This document shows, in pieces, positions 7,993 through 17,031 of a stretch of 64,000 nt of DNA; positions within the stretch are counted from its first letter, which is position 1; every line of letters begins with the position of its first letter. The translations under genes and the position numbers were made by a program. Where the stretch lies: assembly GCA_903869595.1 (NCBI GenBank), contig CAIPZV010000033.1, positions 1 to 64,000 of the forward strand. Reading direction: 5' to 3'. The notes beneath the pieces were generated by a model. The model was given only the letters and a program-made list of their open reading frames with translations, was not told the origin of the DNA and ran no database searches. This DNA comes from an uncultured beta proteobacterium. Its GTDB lineage: Bacteria > Pseudomonadota > Gammaproteobacteria > Burkholderiales > Burkholderiaceae_C.

Positions 7993-9684
7993 TCAGCGCA
8001 CCAAGCCACCAAGCAAAGGCCAGCGCTGTTGCAGCATCTCTTTAAGTACCTGGCGGCGGATAGAGCGGTGCGATTGCGCCGCATCCTTCCACCACCAGGC
8101 GTCTGATTGCATTGCCAAGCTAGCTGCCACAAAGCGCTCGCAAAACAAGTCAAAGGTCTGGTCATCAAAGTTGAAGCTAAAAATCATGCGGCCCGAGCCC
8201 ACCCAACTCAGGGCAACGCCGTGTTCGCGCAAATAGTATTGCAGCAGCCAGTGGTAACGGCCCGGCTGCTCAAACACCACGGCCCACACGCTCTCCATGC
8301 CGCGCACCCGCACCGGTACACCGGCCTCTTGCAGTCGCTGGTTCAGTTGGGCTTGACGGCCATTCCAGGTGGCCGATGCATTGGCATACACCGCTTGAAC
8401 TTCGGGCGTTTCGATGTAGTGCAAAAACACATTCATGGCGCACATCACATACGGGTGGGCGTTAAAAGTGCCGCGCGCAAAGCAGACGTTGCCCGGGCTA
8501 TCGTCGCCAAAGCGCTTCATCCAGCGGCTTTGTCCGCAGACCACGCCCACGGGCAAACCGCCGCCCAAGGTCTTGCCATAAGTCACCAAGTCGGCACGCA
8601 CGCCAAAATATTCCTGCGCGCCACCATAGGCCAGGCGAAAGCCCAAAAACACCTCATCCAAAATCAGCGCAATGCCTTTTTCGGTACACACTTCGCGCAG
8701 CGTGTGCAGCCATTGCCGGTAGGCTTCTTTGTCGTAGCCCACGCTGCGCCCGCCGTCTATCAGGGTGGCGTCGGTGGGCGCGGCGCGGTTGGGGTGCAGC
8801 GCCTGCAAGGGGTTGATCAGCACGCAGGCAATGTCATTGCGGTTGCGCAACACGCGCAAAGTATTGGCATGCATTTCATTGAGTGTCAGCGTATCGCCCG
8901 AGGGCGGCATCGGGTTGCCGGGGCCGGGTTGCACATCGTCCCACCAGCCGTGGTACGAGCCGGTAAAGCGCACGATTTTGCGCTTACCACTGTGGTAGCG
9001 CGCCATGCGCACGGCTTGCATCACCGCCTCAGTGCCCGACATATGGAAAGACACTTCTTGCTGGCCGGAGATGCGGCACAGGCGCTCCACGTTATCGCGC
9101 ACCACCGGGTGGTAGGCGCCCAGTGTTGGCCCCAAGGTTTCGGCCATGGCCGAGCCTTTGCGAATGCAGTCTTTGTAAAAGTCCAGGCCAAACAGGTTGA
9201 CGCCATAGGAACCGGTCACGTCGATATGGCGCTTGCCATCCATATCGGTCAGCCATACGCCTTCGCTCGATTGCCAAAAGTTGCCGGTCTTGACGTAGCG
9301 GTACAGCACGTCGCGAAACTGGTAGGGCACGCGGATTTGGCTGATCAGCTGCATGTCCGACACCATGGATCGGGTGGCATCGGTATGGGCAATCGTCAGC
9401 GGGCTGCTTTCGCGCAACTGCGTACCCAAGCGCGCCAAGGCCGTCTTGCGCTGCGCCGCGACGGCTTGCGGTGCGCCATCGGCTGCAAACCAGACCGCTT
9501 CGTCATAGCTGTATGCGGGCAGCCAATGCGCCATGCGCTTGGCCATGCGCAAATGTCCGCCCAAAGACGGGTGCTTGGCCAGCGACAACTCCAGCCGCTG
9601 CTTAACCCGCCCCGCCACCACCAAAGCTGCGCCTGTGCCGGCGGCCCATGTCAGCCATTGAACCATTTCGCCAGAAGTTTGCAT
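7993..9684 (-). CDS. class III aminotransferase with N-terminal membrane anchor
   Basis: A 563-residue protein. Residues from about 120 on form a class III PLP aminotransferase of the glutamate-1-semialdehyde-aminomutase/omega-aminotransferase type: SFHMSGTEAVMQAVRMAR, GSYHGWWDD, LILDEVFLGFR and the PLP lysine in VTYGKTLGGGLPVG. It exceeds the usual 430-460 residues by about 100 at the N-terminus. That extension starts with a hydrophobic segment (WLTWAAGTGAALVVAG) likely to hold it at the inner membrane. The position next to psd suggests an amine-containing lipid or headgroup substrate, which is inference. It is divergent from psd, 50 bases apart. Confidence 0.75.
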   Translation of the reverse strand: MQTSGEMVQWLTWAAGTGAALVVAGRVKQRLELSLAKHPSLGGHLRMAKRMAHWLPAYSYDEAVWFAADGAPQAVAAQRKTALARLGTQLRESSPLTIAHTDATRSMVSDMQLISQIRVPYQFRDVLYRYVKTGNFWQSSEGVWLTDMDGKRHIDVTGSYGVNLFGLDFYKDCIRKGSAMAETLGPTLGAYHPVVRDNVERLCRISGQQEVSFHMSGTEAVMQAVRMARYHSGKRKIVRFTGSYHGWWDDVQPGPGNPMPPSGDTLTLNEMHANTLRVLRNRNDIACVLINPLQALHPNRAAPTDATLIDGGRSVGYDKEAYRQWLHTLREVCTEKGIALILDEVFLGFRLAYGGAQEYFGVRADLVTYGKTLGGGLPVGVVCGQSRWMKRFGDDSPGNVCFARGTFNAHPYVMCAMNVFLHYIETPEVQAVYANASATWNGRQAQLNQRLQEAGVPVRVRGMESVWAVVFEQPGRYHWLLQYYLREHGVALSWVGSGRMIFSFNFDDQTFDLFCERFVAASLAMQSDAWWWKDAAQSHRSIRRQVLKEMLQQRWPLLGGLVR

Positions 9685-9734
9685 ATGACTTCGCTTTCCT
9701 TAAAACCCTCTTTGTATGACCTTGCGGTTAAAGA

Positions 9735-10616
9735 ATGATGACTATTTCAGAACGCATCCAAAAAATATTTGCCCAGGAAGACCTCAACTTCTTGCTCACC
9801 AACCGTATTCCGCGAGTAGCCACCACGCACTTGGTCGGTTGGTTCAGCCAGATCAAGAGCCCGCTGCTGGCGCGCATGTCCATCACGGTGTGGCGCTGGT
9901 TTTCTGGCTTGGACTTAAGCGAGTCTCGCCAGCAGCGCTTTGATAGCCTGCACGAGTGCTTTGTGCGAGAACTCAAAGAAGGCGCTCGCCCCGTGGACCC
10001 AGATCCGCAGACCATGGCCAGCCCTTGTGACGGCATCGTCGGTGCCTGCGGGCAGGTTGTGGACGGGCAGGTGTTTCAGGCCAAGGGCTTTCCGTATTCT
10101 TTAGAGGATTTGTTGGGCAAGGAGGGGCGCGACACACCTTGGGCCGACGGAATCTTCTTAACCATACGCATTACATCCGCCATGTACCACCGCTTTCACG
10201 CGCCCTATGACTTGCGCATGCACCGAGTGCACTATTTTTCAGGCGATACCTGGAACGTCAACCCTATTGCGCTCAAGCGCGTGGAAAAATTGTTTTGCAA
10301 GAACGAACGCGCCTTATTGCAGGTCGAAGTGGGTGAGCATAAATACCCGGTGGCGCTGGTGCCGGTAGCAGCAATATTGGTGGCTAGCATCCGGCTGCAT
10401 GCCATCGATACAGTGCTGCATACCCGTTACCAAGGGCCGGTGGACATAGGCTGCGATGCGCATTACCGCAAGGGTGACGAGATGGGCTGGTTCCAGCATG
10501 GTTCGACCATCATTGTTTTTGCGCCTAAGGGCTTTCAATTGGCGCCGGGCATTGGCGATGGCATGCCGGTGCGCATGGGGCAGGCCCTGCTGCGTTTGCC
10601 GCCGCTTCCCGCTTAA
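9735..10616 (+). CDS. psd: phosphatidylserine decarboxylase proenzyme
   Basis: Makes phosphatidylethanolamine at the inner membrane. The 293-residue proenzyme should self-cleave at Gly256-Ser257 in FQHGSTIIVF, producing the pyruvoyl cofactor on the small alpha chain. Other family motifs are SPCDGIVG, YHRFHAPYD and the GDTWNVNP loop. The usual residue before GST is leucine; here it is histidine. An ATG codon follows the first ATG directly, so the start could be 9735 or 9738. The gene converges with the LpxH-like phosphoesterase. Confidence 0.93.
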   Translation: MMTISERIQKIFAQEDLNFLLTNRIPRVATTHLVGWFSQIKSPLLARMSITVWRWFSGLDLSESRQQRFDSLHECFVRELKEGARPVDPDPQTMASPCDGIVGACGQVVDGQVFQAKGFPYSLEDLLGKEGRDTPWADGIFLTIRITSAMYHRFHAPYDLRMHRVHYFSGDTWNVNPIALKRVEKLFCKNERALLQVEVGEHKYPVALVPVAAILVASIRLHAIDTVLHTRYQGPVDIGCDAHYRKGDEMGWFQHGSTIIVFAPKGFQLAPGIGDGMPVRMGQALLRLPPLPA

Positions 10617-10628
10617 CGCTAAGGCAGA

Positions 10629-10646
10629 CAGGCCAAGCATGGCCTG
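10629..10646. terminator. hairpin between convergent psd and phosphoesterase genes
   Basis: CAGGCCA and TGGCCTG form a perfect 7-bp stem with loop AGCA, in the 67-base gap between two converging genes. It lacks a T-run on either side, so it would be a weak or Rho-assisted bidirectional terminator, or an mRNA-end stabiliser. Confidence 0.4.
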
Positions 10647-10683
10647 CGAGCGTGAGGCTCTGTAGTGAAGCGCCCGGTCGGCT

Positions 10684-11517
10684 TTAGAAAGTGGTACGGG
10701 CCGCGCTGGGAACCGGCAGCGCGTCTATTTGCGGGCTAGCGGCCTGGGCCTTAGGCCGGGCCGCTTGTACCGGCGGTACAAAATCCAGCACCTGATCCCA
10801 GTAAATCAGCTCTAGCGTGCCGTCCATATGTTCTACCAGCGCGGAGCGGCTCTCCACCCAGTCGCCGTCGTTGCAATACAAGATGCCGTCAATCATGCGG
10901 ATCTCTGCGCGATGGATATGACCGCAGACCACGCCGTCATAACCGCGCTTACGTGCCTCGTGGGCGACTGCGTTTTCAAAGTCGGCCACAAAGTTGACCG
11001 CCTTTTTGACTTTGTTTTTTAAGTAAGCCGACAGTGACCAATAGGGCAGCTTAAGACGCCTGCGCGCATCATTCAAGTGGCGGTTCAGGCGCAGCGCTAT
11101 TTCATACAAGTTGTCGCCCAGGTAGGCCAGCCACTTGGCGTACTTCACAACCGCATCAAAGTAGTCGCCATGGATAAGCCATAGCTTGCGGCCATCGGCC
11201 AGGGTGTGGCTGGTCTCGTGGCAAACCTCCACGCCACCGAAATGATGGTCAATAAAGCCGCGCGCAAATTCGTCGTGGTTGCCGGGGATAAACACCACAT
11301 GGCAGCCCTTGCGCGCTTTGCGCAGCAACTTTTGCACTACGTCGTTGTGGGCTTGCGGCCAATACCATTTGCGCTTGAGCTGCCAGCCATCAATGATGTC
11401 GCCTATCAAATACAAATGGTTGCTGGTGTGCGATTTGAGAAATTCAATCAGTGCTTCTGCCTGACAGCCTGGCGTCCCCAGATGCAAGTCTGAGATGAAT
11501 ACTGCGCGGTAGTGCAT
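10684..11517 (-). CDS. LpxH-like metallophosphoesterase (UDP-2,3-diacylglucosamine diphosphatase family)
   Basis: A 277-residue calcineurin-like phosphoesterase with the full metal-site set: FISDLHLG, GDIIDGW, GNHDEF, WLIHGDYFD and GHIHRAE. This pattern and a hydrophobic, basic insertion (LSAYLKNKVKKAVNF) resemble UDP-2,3-diacylglucosamine hydrolases of lipid A synthesis and related phospholipid phosphatases. It is longer than classical LpxH (about 240 residues) and may be a paralogue with another substrate. The proline/alanine-rich C-terminus is likely disordered. It neighbours psd and a glycosyltransferase. Confidence 0.8.
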   Translation of the reverse strand: MHYRAVFISDLHLGTPGCQAEALIEFLKSHTSNHLYLIGDIIDGWQLKRKWYWPQAHNDVVQKLLRKARKGCHVVFIPGNHDEFARGFIDHHFGGVEVCHETSHTLADGRKLWLIHGDYFDAVVKYAKWLAYLGDNLYEIALRLNRHLNDARRRLKLPYWSLSAYLKNKVKKAVNFVADFENAVAHEARKRGYDGVVCGHIHRAEIRMIDGILYCNDGDWVESRSALVEHMDGTLELIYWDQVLDFVPPVQAARPKAQAASPQIDALPVPSAARTTF

Positions 11518-11669
11518 CTAATCTCCAGTAAATGTCTTGGTAAGGGCCTGCACAGTGCCATGCAGCACCTGGCGACCTTCAGAAGCATATTTCGCTTGTA
11601 TGACTAAACGATGAATTAATTAGGCGTATTGACGATGCTTTTACACTGGGTGCTTTGAAGCGAAATTGC

Positions 11670-13457
11670 ATGGCTACTTACCCATTGCGCTGCGTTCTGG
11701 TCCTGTTCCTTTGCACTGCAGCCTTGCTTGGCGCCGCACCGGGAGCATGGGCCGATGAGAAGGCCAGCCCTAGCGTCCGCATTTCTTTATTAGCTATCAA
11801 CGACTTCCACGGCAACATCGTACCGCCCGGCATTGCGGTGTCGGTGCCTGATGCCTCGGACCCGACAGGCGCGCGGGTGTCGGCGGGCGGGGCTGCCTAT
11901 TTATCTACGCTGGTACGCCAGCAAAAGGCGCTCAACCCTGGCAATACCTTGGTGGTGGGCGCTGGCGATTTATTGGGTGCCACGCCTTTGGTGTCGGGCT
12001 TGTTTCACGACGAGCCCACGGTGGAGGTGCTCAACCAAATTGGCCTGGACATTAGCAGTGTGGGCAACCATGAGTTTGACAAAGGCGCTGCTGAATTGAT
12101 GCGCTTGCAAAACGGCGGTTGCTATCCGCGCAGCGCGGACGGCAGCAGTGGCGTGGTGGGTGTGGATACGTGCATGAACCAAGGCCGTTTTGAAGGCGCT
12201 CGCTTCAAATACCTGGCCGCTAACGTCATTCACAAAGCCAGCGGCAAGACTCTGTTAGCACCATACGAAGTGCGCGACATCGACGGCGTCCGCATCGGCT
12301 TTATCGGTCTGACGTTGCGCGGCACACCGGCTATGGTCATGCCCTCCGGCGTGGCAGGGCTGGAGTTTAGGGACGAGGTACGCACCATCAATGCGCTGGT
12401 ACCCGAACTCCAGGCGCAAGCAGTGCGTGTGTTTGTGGTGCTCATCCACCAAGGCGGGCAAACCACGGCGCGCACCGCGCTGGATAAAAGCTGCCCCGGC
12501 TTTAGCGGCGATATTCTGGACATCGCCGACCGCTTGGACCCTGCGGTGCAAGTAGTCATAAGCGGCCACACGCACCAGGAATATGTTTGCACCCGCCCCG
12601 ACGGGCGCTTAATTACCCAGTCCGGCTTTTACGGGCGCTTGCTCACCCGCATCGATCTGACGGTGGAGCGGGCCAGCGGCAAGCTGCTGGCCAAGGACGC
12701 GAATAATCTGGTGGTGGTCAACGACCAACTGCTTAAAGTTGCGGTGGGCAACAGCCCGCCCTTGCCCGCAGGCTATAGCGCTTTAACGCCAGACCCCCAG
12801 ATTGCCGCCATCGTGCGCCGCTACGGCGACCTCAGCGCAACGATTGCCGACTTGCCGATTGGCCGCATCTCAGGCCCGCTGGACAGGCAGCAGACGCCAA
12901 ACGGCGAAAGCACGCTGGGCGCGCTAATCAGCGACGCATTCTTGGCCGGTGCCTCGCGCACCGCCGACGGTGCAGCGCCAGCACAGATCGCGTTTACCAA
13001 CCCTGGCGGTGTGCGTGCCGACCTGAACAGCACTTTGTCGGTGAGCTATGGACAGTTGTTCAGCGTCATGCCGTTTAACAACGCCCTGGTCAGCATGGAC
13101 CTGACGGGCGCGCAATTGCTGCGCTTGCTGGAACAACAGTGGGAAGGCCGCGCCACGCGTAGTTTGGTGCTGCATGTGTCCGAAGGCTTTAGCTATAGCT
13201 GGGACGCTGCCCGGCCCGTTGGCCAGCGCGTGCTGCCCGGTTCGGCCACGCTGCATGGCGAACCCATCCGTGTAGATGCGATGTACCGCGTTGCCACCAA
13301 TAGCTTTTTGGCCGAGGGCGGCGACGGCTTTAGCGTGTTTAAGCAGGGCAAAAATGTGCAAACCGGCGAGCTGGACTCGGTGGTTCTGAAGCTTTACTTT
13401 CGCGCTAAGGGTGTAGTGCAGGTGCCGACGTTGGGGCGCATCACCCGGCTGAACTGA
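11670..13457 (+). CDS. periplasmic 5'-nucleotidase / metallophosphatase
   Basis: Probably dephosphorylates nucleotides in the periplasm for nucleoside and phosphate salvage. A signal peptide (VLVLFLCTAALLGAAPGAWA) precedes the metallophosphatase domain: LLAINDFHGN, VGAGDLLG, SVGNHEFDKG and ISGHTHQ. A C-terminal 5'-nucleotidase substrate domain follows, with FTNPGGVRADL and EGGDGFSVF. The ATG at 11670 has GAAG nine bases upstream; a TTG five codons earlier is the alternative. Length is near 595 residues, normal for UshA/YfkN-like single-unit enzymes. Confidence 0.88.
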   Translation: MATYPLRCVLVLFLCTAALLGAAPGAWADEKASPSVRISLLAINDFHGNIVPPGIAVSVPDASDPTGARVSAGGAAYLSTLVRQQKALNPGNTLVVGAGDLLGATPLVSGLFHDEPTVEVLNQIGLDISSVGNHEFDKGAAELMRLQNGGCYPRSADGSSGVVGVDTCMNQGRFEGARFKYLAANVIHKASGKTLLAPYEVRDIDGVRIGFIGLTLRGTPAMVMPSGVAGLEFRDEVRTINALVPELQAQAVRVFVVLIHQGGQTTARTALDKSCPGFSGDILDIADRLDPAVQVVISGHTHQEYVCTRPDGRLITQSGFYGRLLTRIDLTVERASGKLLAKDANNLVVVNDQLLKVAVGNSPPLPAGYSALTPDPQIAAIVRRYGDLSATIADLPIGRISGPLDRQQTPNGESTLGALISDAFLAGASRTADGAAPAQIAFTNPGGVRADLNSTLSVSYGQLFSVMPFNNALVSMDLTGAQLLRLLEQQWEGRATRSLVLHVSEGFSYSWDAARPVGQRVLPGSATLHGEPIRVDAMYRVATNSFLAEGGDGFSVFKQGKNVQTGELDSVVLKLYFRAKGVVQVPTLGRITRLN

Positions 13458-13486
13458 GCGCGCTTGATGCGCGACCCCGCGCAGGC

Positions 13487-13505
13487 CTTATGCTTTGGGC
13501 ATAAG
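13487..13505 (+). terminator. hairpin after the 5'-nucleotidase gene
   Basis: CTTATGC and GCATAAG pair as a perfect 7-bp stem around TTTGG, 30 bases after the nucleotidase stop and 24 bases before the hydrolase start. No T-run follows, so termination would be weak; it may instead separate mRNA stability of the two genes. Confidence 0.35.
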
Positions 13506-13528
13506 CACTATCGCCGCAGGGACGCCGC

Positions 13529-14320
13529 ATGACCATCCACATCCAAGACATAGCCATCGAGGTGGCGGGCAGCGGTGATGAACTCATCCTCATGCTGCAC
13601 GGCTGGCCCGACACGCTGGCTTTGTGGGACGGCACGGTGGGCGCGCTGCAAGCCCACTACCGCTGCGCCCGCCTGACGCTACCCGGCTTTGAAACTGGCC
13701 CGCCAGCCGTGTCGTTGGACGATATGTGCAGCTTGCTGCTGAAAGTGGCCGATTACTTGAGCCCCGGTAAAACCATCACCTTGTTACTGCACGACTGGGG
13801 CTGCGCTTTTGGCTATGAATTTGCCATGCGCCACCCGCAGCGCGTGGCCCGCGTGATCGCCTTAGACGTGGGTGACCATAATTCGCCCGCGCTGCTGCGC
13901 CAGTGGGGTTTGCGTGAAAAGCTGGCAGTGGCGGCTTATCAGGTCTGGCTGGCACTGGCCTGGAAAATAGGTGGCGCTGTGGGCACGCCCATGACCCGCT
14001 TTATGGCGCGCACACTGCGCGCCCAGGCCCCGGCTGCGCGAATTACCCACCGCATGAACTATCCCTACGCCATGCGCTGGTTTGGCAGCGCCGGGGGCTT
14101 TGCGCAAGCAGCGCAAGTGGACTTGTCCATGCCGCTGCTGTATGTGTATGGCAAACGCAAGCCCTTTATGTTTCATTCGCAAGCCTGGCTGGATAGGGTG
14201 GCGCAAGCGCCGGGCAGCGCGGTGCTGGCCTTGCCGTGCGGGCACTGGTTGATGCTGGACCAGGCAGAAGCTTTTCATGCTGCCGCGCTGCAATGGCTGG
14301 CGCAGAGCACTGCACCATGA
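13529..14320 (+). CDS. alpha/beta hydrolase (Asp-nucleophile type)
   Basis: A 263-residue alpha/beta-fold hydrolase. HGWPDT is the oxyanion-hole region, LLHDWGCAFG carries an aspartate nucleophile as in epoxide hydrolases and haloalkane dehalogenases, and CGHWLMLDQ near the C-terminus supplies the catalytic histidine. The substrate is unknown. It overlaps the DUF3820 gene by four bases (ATGA). Confidence 0.85.
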   Translation: MTIHIQDIAIEVAGSGDELILMLHGWPDTLALWDGTVGALQAHYRCARLTLPGFETGPPAVSLDDMCSLLLKVADYLSPGKTITLLLHDWGCAFGYEFAMRHPQRVARVIALDVGDHNSPALLRQWGLREKLAVAAYQVWLALAWKIGGAVGTPMTRFMARTLRAQAPAARITHRMNYPYAMRWFGSAGGFAQAAQVDLSMPLLYVYGKRKPFMFHSQAWLDRVAQAPGSAVLALPCGHWLMLDQAEAFHAAALQWLAQSTAP

Positions 14321-14523
14321 ACCCTGAAGACTTGCAAAAACTGGTCTCCATGCCCATGCCCTACGGCAAGTACAAAGGCCGCGTGCTGGCCGACCTGCCG
14401 GGCAACTACCTGACCTGGTTTGCACGCGAAGGTTTTCCTAAAGGCGAGCTAGGCCGCTTGCTGCAACTCATGCATGAGATTGACCACAACGGCCTGTCCG
14501 ATTTGCTGCGGCCGCTGCGCTAA
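14317..14523 (+). CDS. DUF3820 family small protein
   Basis: A 68-residue protein with the signature of DUF3820: MPMPYGKYKGRVLADLP, then YLTWFAREGFPKGELG. Members are small cytoplasmic proteins of unknown biochemical role. The ATG at 14317 lies inside the end of the preceding hydrolase gene; the longer in-frame extension upstream only overlaps that gene and is not conserved. Translational coupling to the hydrolase is likely. Confidence 0.8.
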   Translation: MNPEDLQKLVSMPMPYGKYKGRVLADLPGNYLTWFAREGFPKGELGRLLQLMHEIDHNGLSDLLRPLR

Positions 14524-14561
14524 GCTTGCGTGCATTGCCCCATTCACTACATGCTGTCACC

Positions 14562-15455
14562 ATGTCCGTTTTGCATATCCAAACCCCCTTGATCGAGTCA
14601 CGCGTCCTGAGTGCATTACTGGGTCGCCCCGTATGGCTCAAGCTGGAAAACACGCAGCCAAGCGGCTCTTTCAAACTGCGCGGCATCGGCCATGCGTGCC
14701 AATGGCATGTGCGCCAGGGCGCGACGGGTTTTGTGTCGTCCTCCGGCGGCAATGCCGGGCTAGCTGTTGCCTATGCGGGTCGCAAACTAGGTGTACCTGT
14801 CACGGTCGTGGTGCCGGAGACCGCCACCGAGCGCGCTAAAGAGCTGATACGCATGGAAGAGGCCAGCGTCATCGTGCACGGCGCCGCATGGGACCAGGCA
14901 CATAGCTATGCGCAAACATTGGCCAACGCCAACACGCCTCTCATACACCCATTTGACGACCCGCTGCTGTGGGAAGGCCATGCCTCGCTAATTGACGAGG
15001 TGGCCCACGCCGGCCTGCGCCCGGACCTGCTGGTGTGCTCGGTGGGTGGCGGCGGCCTGCTGCAAGGCATGCTCACCGGCCTGGATCGCCAAGGCTGGCA
15101 AGACACCGCTGTGCTGGCCGTCGAAACCGAAGGCGCCGCCTCCTTCCAAGCGGCCCTGCAAGCAGGCCACGCAGTCACCTTACCCGCCATGAAAACTGTC
15201 GCCAATTCGTTAGCCTCGGCCCGTGTCTGCGACGCCGTAGTGCGCAGCGCCCTAAGCCACACGGTGCGTAGCGCTCTGGTTAGCGATGCCCAAGCCCTTA
15301 GCGCCTGCCAACGCTTCGCCCATGACCACCGCATCCTGGTCGAACCGGCTTGCGGTGCGGCGCTTGCAGCCTTATATGAAACACCGCTGGCGGTGGGAGA
15401 TGCGCGGTCGGTGTTGGTGGTGGTTTGTGGCGGGGTGGGGGTGGTGAGGGGGTGA
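14562..15455 (+). CDS. serine/threonine dehydratase-like PLP enzyme
   Basis: A 297-residue fold-type II PLP enzyme. The cofactor lysine is in PSGSFKLRGIG, the phosphate loop is SSGGNAGLAVAYAG, and the glycine-rich loop CSVGGGGLLQG follows. Its size and order of motifs match the catabolic L-serine/L-threonine dehydratases of the animal SDS type, without the ACT-like regulatory domain of biosynthetic IlvA. It probably deaminates serine to pyruvate or threonine to 2-oxobutyrate. The ATG at 14562 gives the usual N-terminus (HIQTPLIES). Confidence 0.88.
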   Translation: MSVLHIQTPLIESRVLSALLGRPVWLKLENTQPSGSFKLRGIGHACQWHVRQGATGFVSSSGGNAGLAVAYAGRKLGVPVTVVVPETATERAKELIRMEEASVIVHGAAWDQAHSYAQTLANANTPLIHPFDDPLLWEGHASLIDEVAHAGLRPDLLVCSVGGGGLLQGMLTGLDRQGWQDTAVLAVETEGAASFQAALQAGHAVTLPAMKTVANSLASARVCDAVVRSALSHTVRSALVSDAQALSACQRFAHDHRILVEPACGAALAALYETPLAVGDARSVLVVVCGGVGVVRG

Positions 15456-15532
15456 CTCGTTCGCGCGGACTGTTGTTGAAGTCTTGCGCCTCGCTGCCAA
15501 TGCCATAGAGCTTTGATGTCTAAGTGGGCTGA

Positions 15533-16774
15533 TCAAATGATTAAGAGCCGGTAAATTTTGTGCAATTCATTCCAGCCTGATTTTTTAAACCAATTATTGA
15601 CGTTGCTTGTAAATTGACTGTCGTGCTGGTAACGCCTGCAAAAAGTCTGAACAATTTGAGCCATGAAATCCGGGCTTGGCAAATCGCTTTCTTCCGTGCA
15701 TTGTGTGGCGAGCATAAAGCGAACCTGACCAAATCGGATGACCAATCGAAGGTAATGCTCATAGGGCGTAAGTTCAGCAAACGGAAAACATTCGCGCCAC
15801 ATTTCATTGAGCACGTAATTTTCCAAAAGATAGGGGGTATCTTTTAGCGCCTGCGGCAGTCTTTTGATTCCTTCTTGGTAGCGAGCTACTAATTGGAATT
15901 CCTCCACATCACCCGTTTCAGCATCCGCACCAAGCCCCAATGCAACCGCTTGGCTAACGACGGTTTGAAAATGAGAGTTGGTTTTATTTTTACTTTTAAG
16001 ATGCCATAACTTGGCGAATGTCACCGCCTGAATTTCATAAAGCGGTTCAATACCACTGAACAAACTTTGGCACTCTCCGGACATTATGAGATTGCGTGTA
16101 CTTTCTATGATTTGGGGTATTCGGCTTTGCCCGCCAGTATTTACAGCTGCGGTCAAAGACTCACAAAATATGCCCAACACAGCTAATCTTTGCCATAGCT
16201 CCAAACTCTCACTTCGAATCAATTGGATGCAAAAAAATCGAATTTCATTCGTTTGCTCCATAGAGAAACCAAATCTGGGGTTCAGTGTCCCTAATGCATC
16301 TTCGCGGATGGAGATTTCAGATTGAATAAATTCGAGAGCATGGCGATCCAAGAGTGCTAAACGCGCAGCCTCTGGACAAGAAAGCGTAAGCGTTTGCTGA
16401 TAAAGATCGCCCGCTACCGTTGTCGTGCGCGGGTAGGTAAAACAAGTATTCGATAATTTATCCTCACCCAGCTCACTTTGAATGGAGCAAAGACGATCTT
16501 CCATCATCGGGCATTCGCCTGTATCCGGTGACAGTTCTATTTGTGCGTATTTTTTATCCGAAGCGAGATTGGGTGTACCTTTGATTTTGGTTTCAAAACG
16601 CTCGGCCAAGCGGGGGTTGTTTGACTGCCCGTAGGCCTCAAAAGTTTTCTTGTCAATGGGGACAATCCAGCCCGTACAGCAGGTGTCTTCACACGCGGAT
16701 CCAATACAAGCAAATCGCTTGGAATAAAGAGGTACGAGCGCCTGGACTCGGCGTATCGGATGCAAAATGGCCAT
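15533..16774 (-). CDS. fliB: FliB-type lysine-N-methylase
   Basis: A 413-residue protein resembling FliB, which methylates flagellin lysines in Salmonella. It opens RVQALVPLYSKRFACIGSAC followed by EDTCCTGW, giving the conserved Cys cluster (C-x4-C-x3-CC) that probably binds an Fe-S cluster. CPMMEDRLCSIQSELGEDKLSNTC, here in two parts (ECPMMEDRLCSIQ and SNTCFTYPRT), is also typical. The gene is visibly richer in A and T than its neighbours, and no flagellar gene lies in the window. Recent transfer and a non-flagellin substrate are both possible. It probably has its own promoter in the AT-rich 16775-17031 spacer, which holds nothing else I recognise. Confidence 0.8.
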   Translation of the reverse strand: MAILHPIRRVQALVPLYSKRFACIGSACEDTCCTGWIVPIDKKTFEAYGQSNNPRLAERFETKIKGTPNLASDKKYAQIELSPDTGECPMMEDRLCSIQSELGEDKLSNTCFTYPRTTTVAGDLYQQTLTLSCPEAARLALLDRHALEFIQSEISIREDALGTLNPRFGFSMEQTNEIRFFCIQLIRSESLELWQRLAVLGIFCESLTAAVNTGGQSRIPQIIESTRNLIMSGECQSLFSGIEPLYEIQAVTFAKLWHLKSKNKTNSHFQTVVSQAVALGLGADAETGDVEEFQLVARYQEGIKRLPQALKDTPYLLENYVLNEMWRECFPFAELTPYEHYLRLVIRFGQVRFMLATQCTEESDLPSPDFMAQIVQTFCRRYQHDSQFTSNVNNWFKKSGWNELHKIYRLLII

Positions 16775-17031
16775 ACCGTGCTCCCTTAAAAACTAAAAAT
16801 ATGAGCTGGTACAAACTGTTCAAAGATATTTATGTAGTCTAAATCAATCAATCGATGTTGCCAGACTGCTTTGACCTAAATGGGATGCGGGTAGACCTCA
16901 ATCCCAATCGAACGGCTAATTTGAAATGAATAATTTTAGTTGCCTACTTTTCTTCAATAATGAATGGAGGCCTGCGACGGAGCTTCTCATCGCGGGGTAC
17001 ATGCCGATGGCGCAACGGGGCCCTAGTGCAG

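Noticed and set aside
8107..9738. 543-codon open frame on the plus strand
   Set aside because: It lies wholly antisense to the class III aminotransferase, whose motifs are clear. Its translation is rich in His, Ala and Gln without recognisable domains, as expected for a shadow frame in GC-rich DNA.
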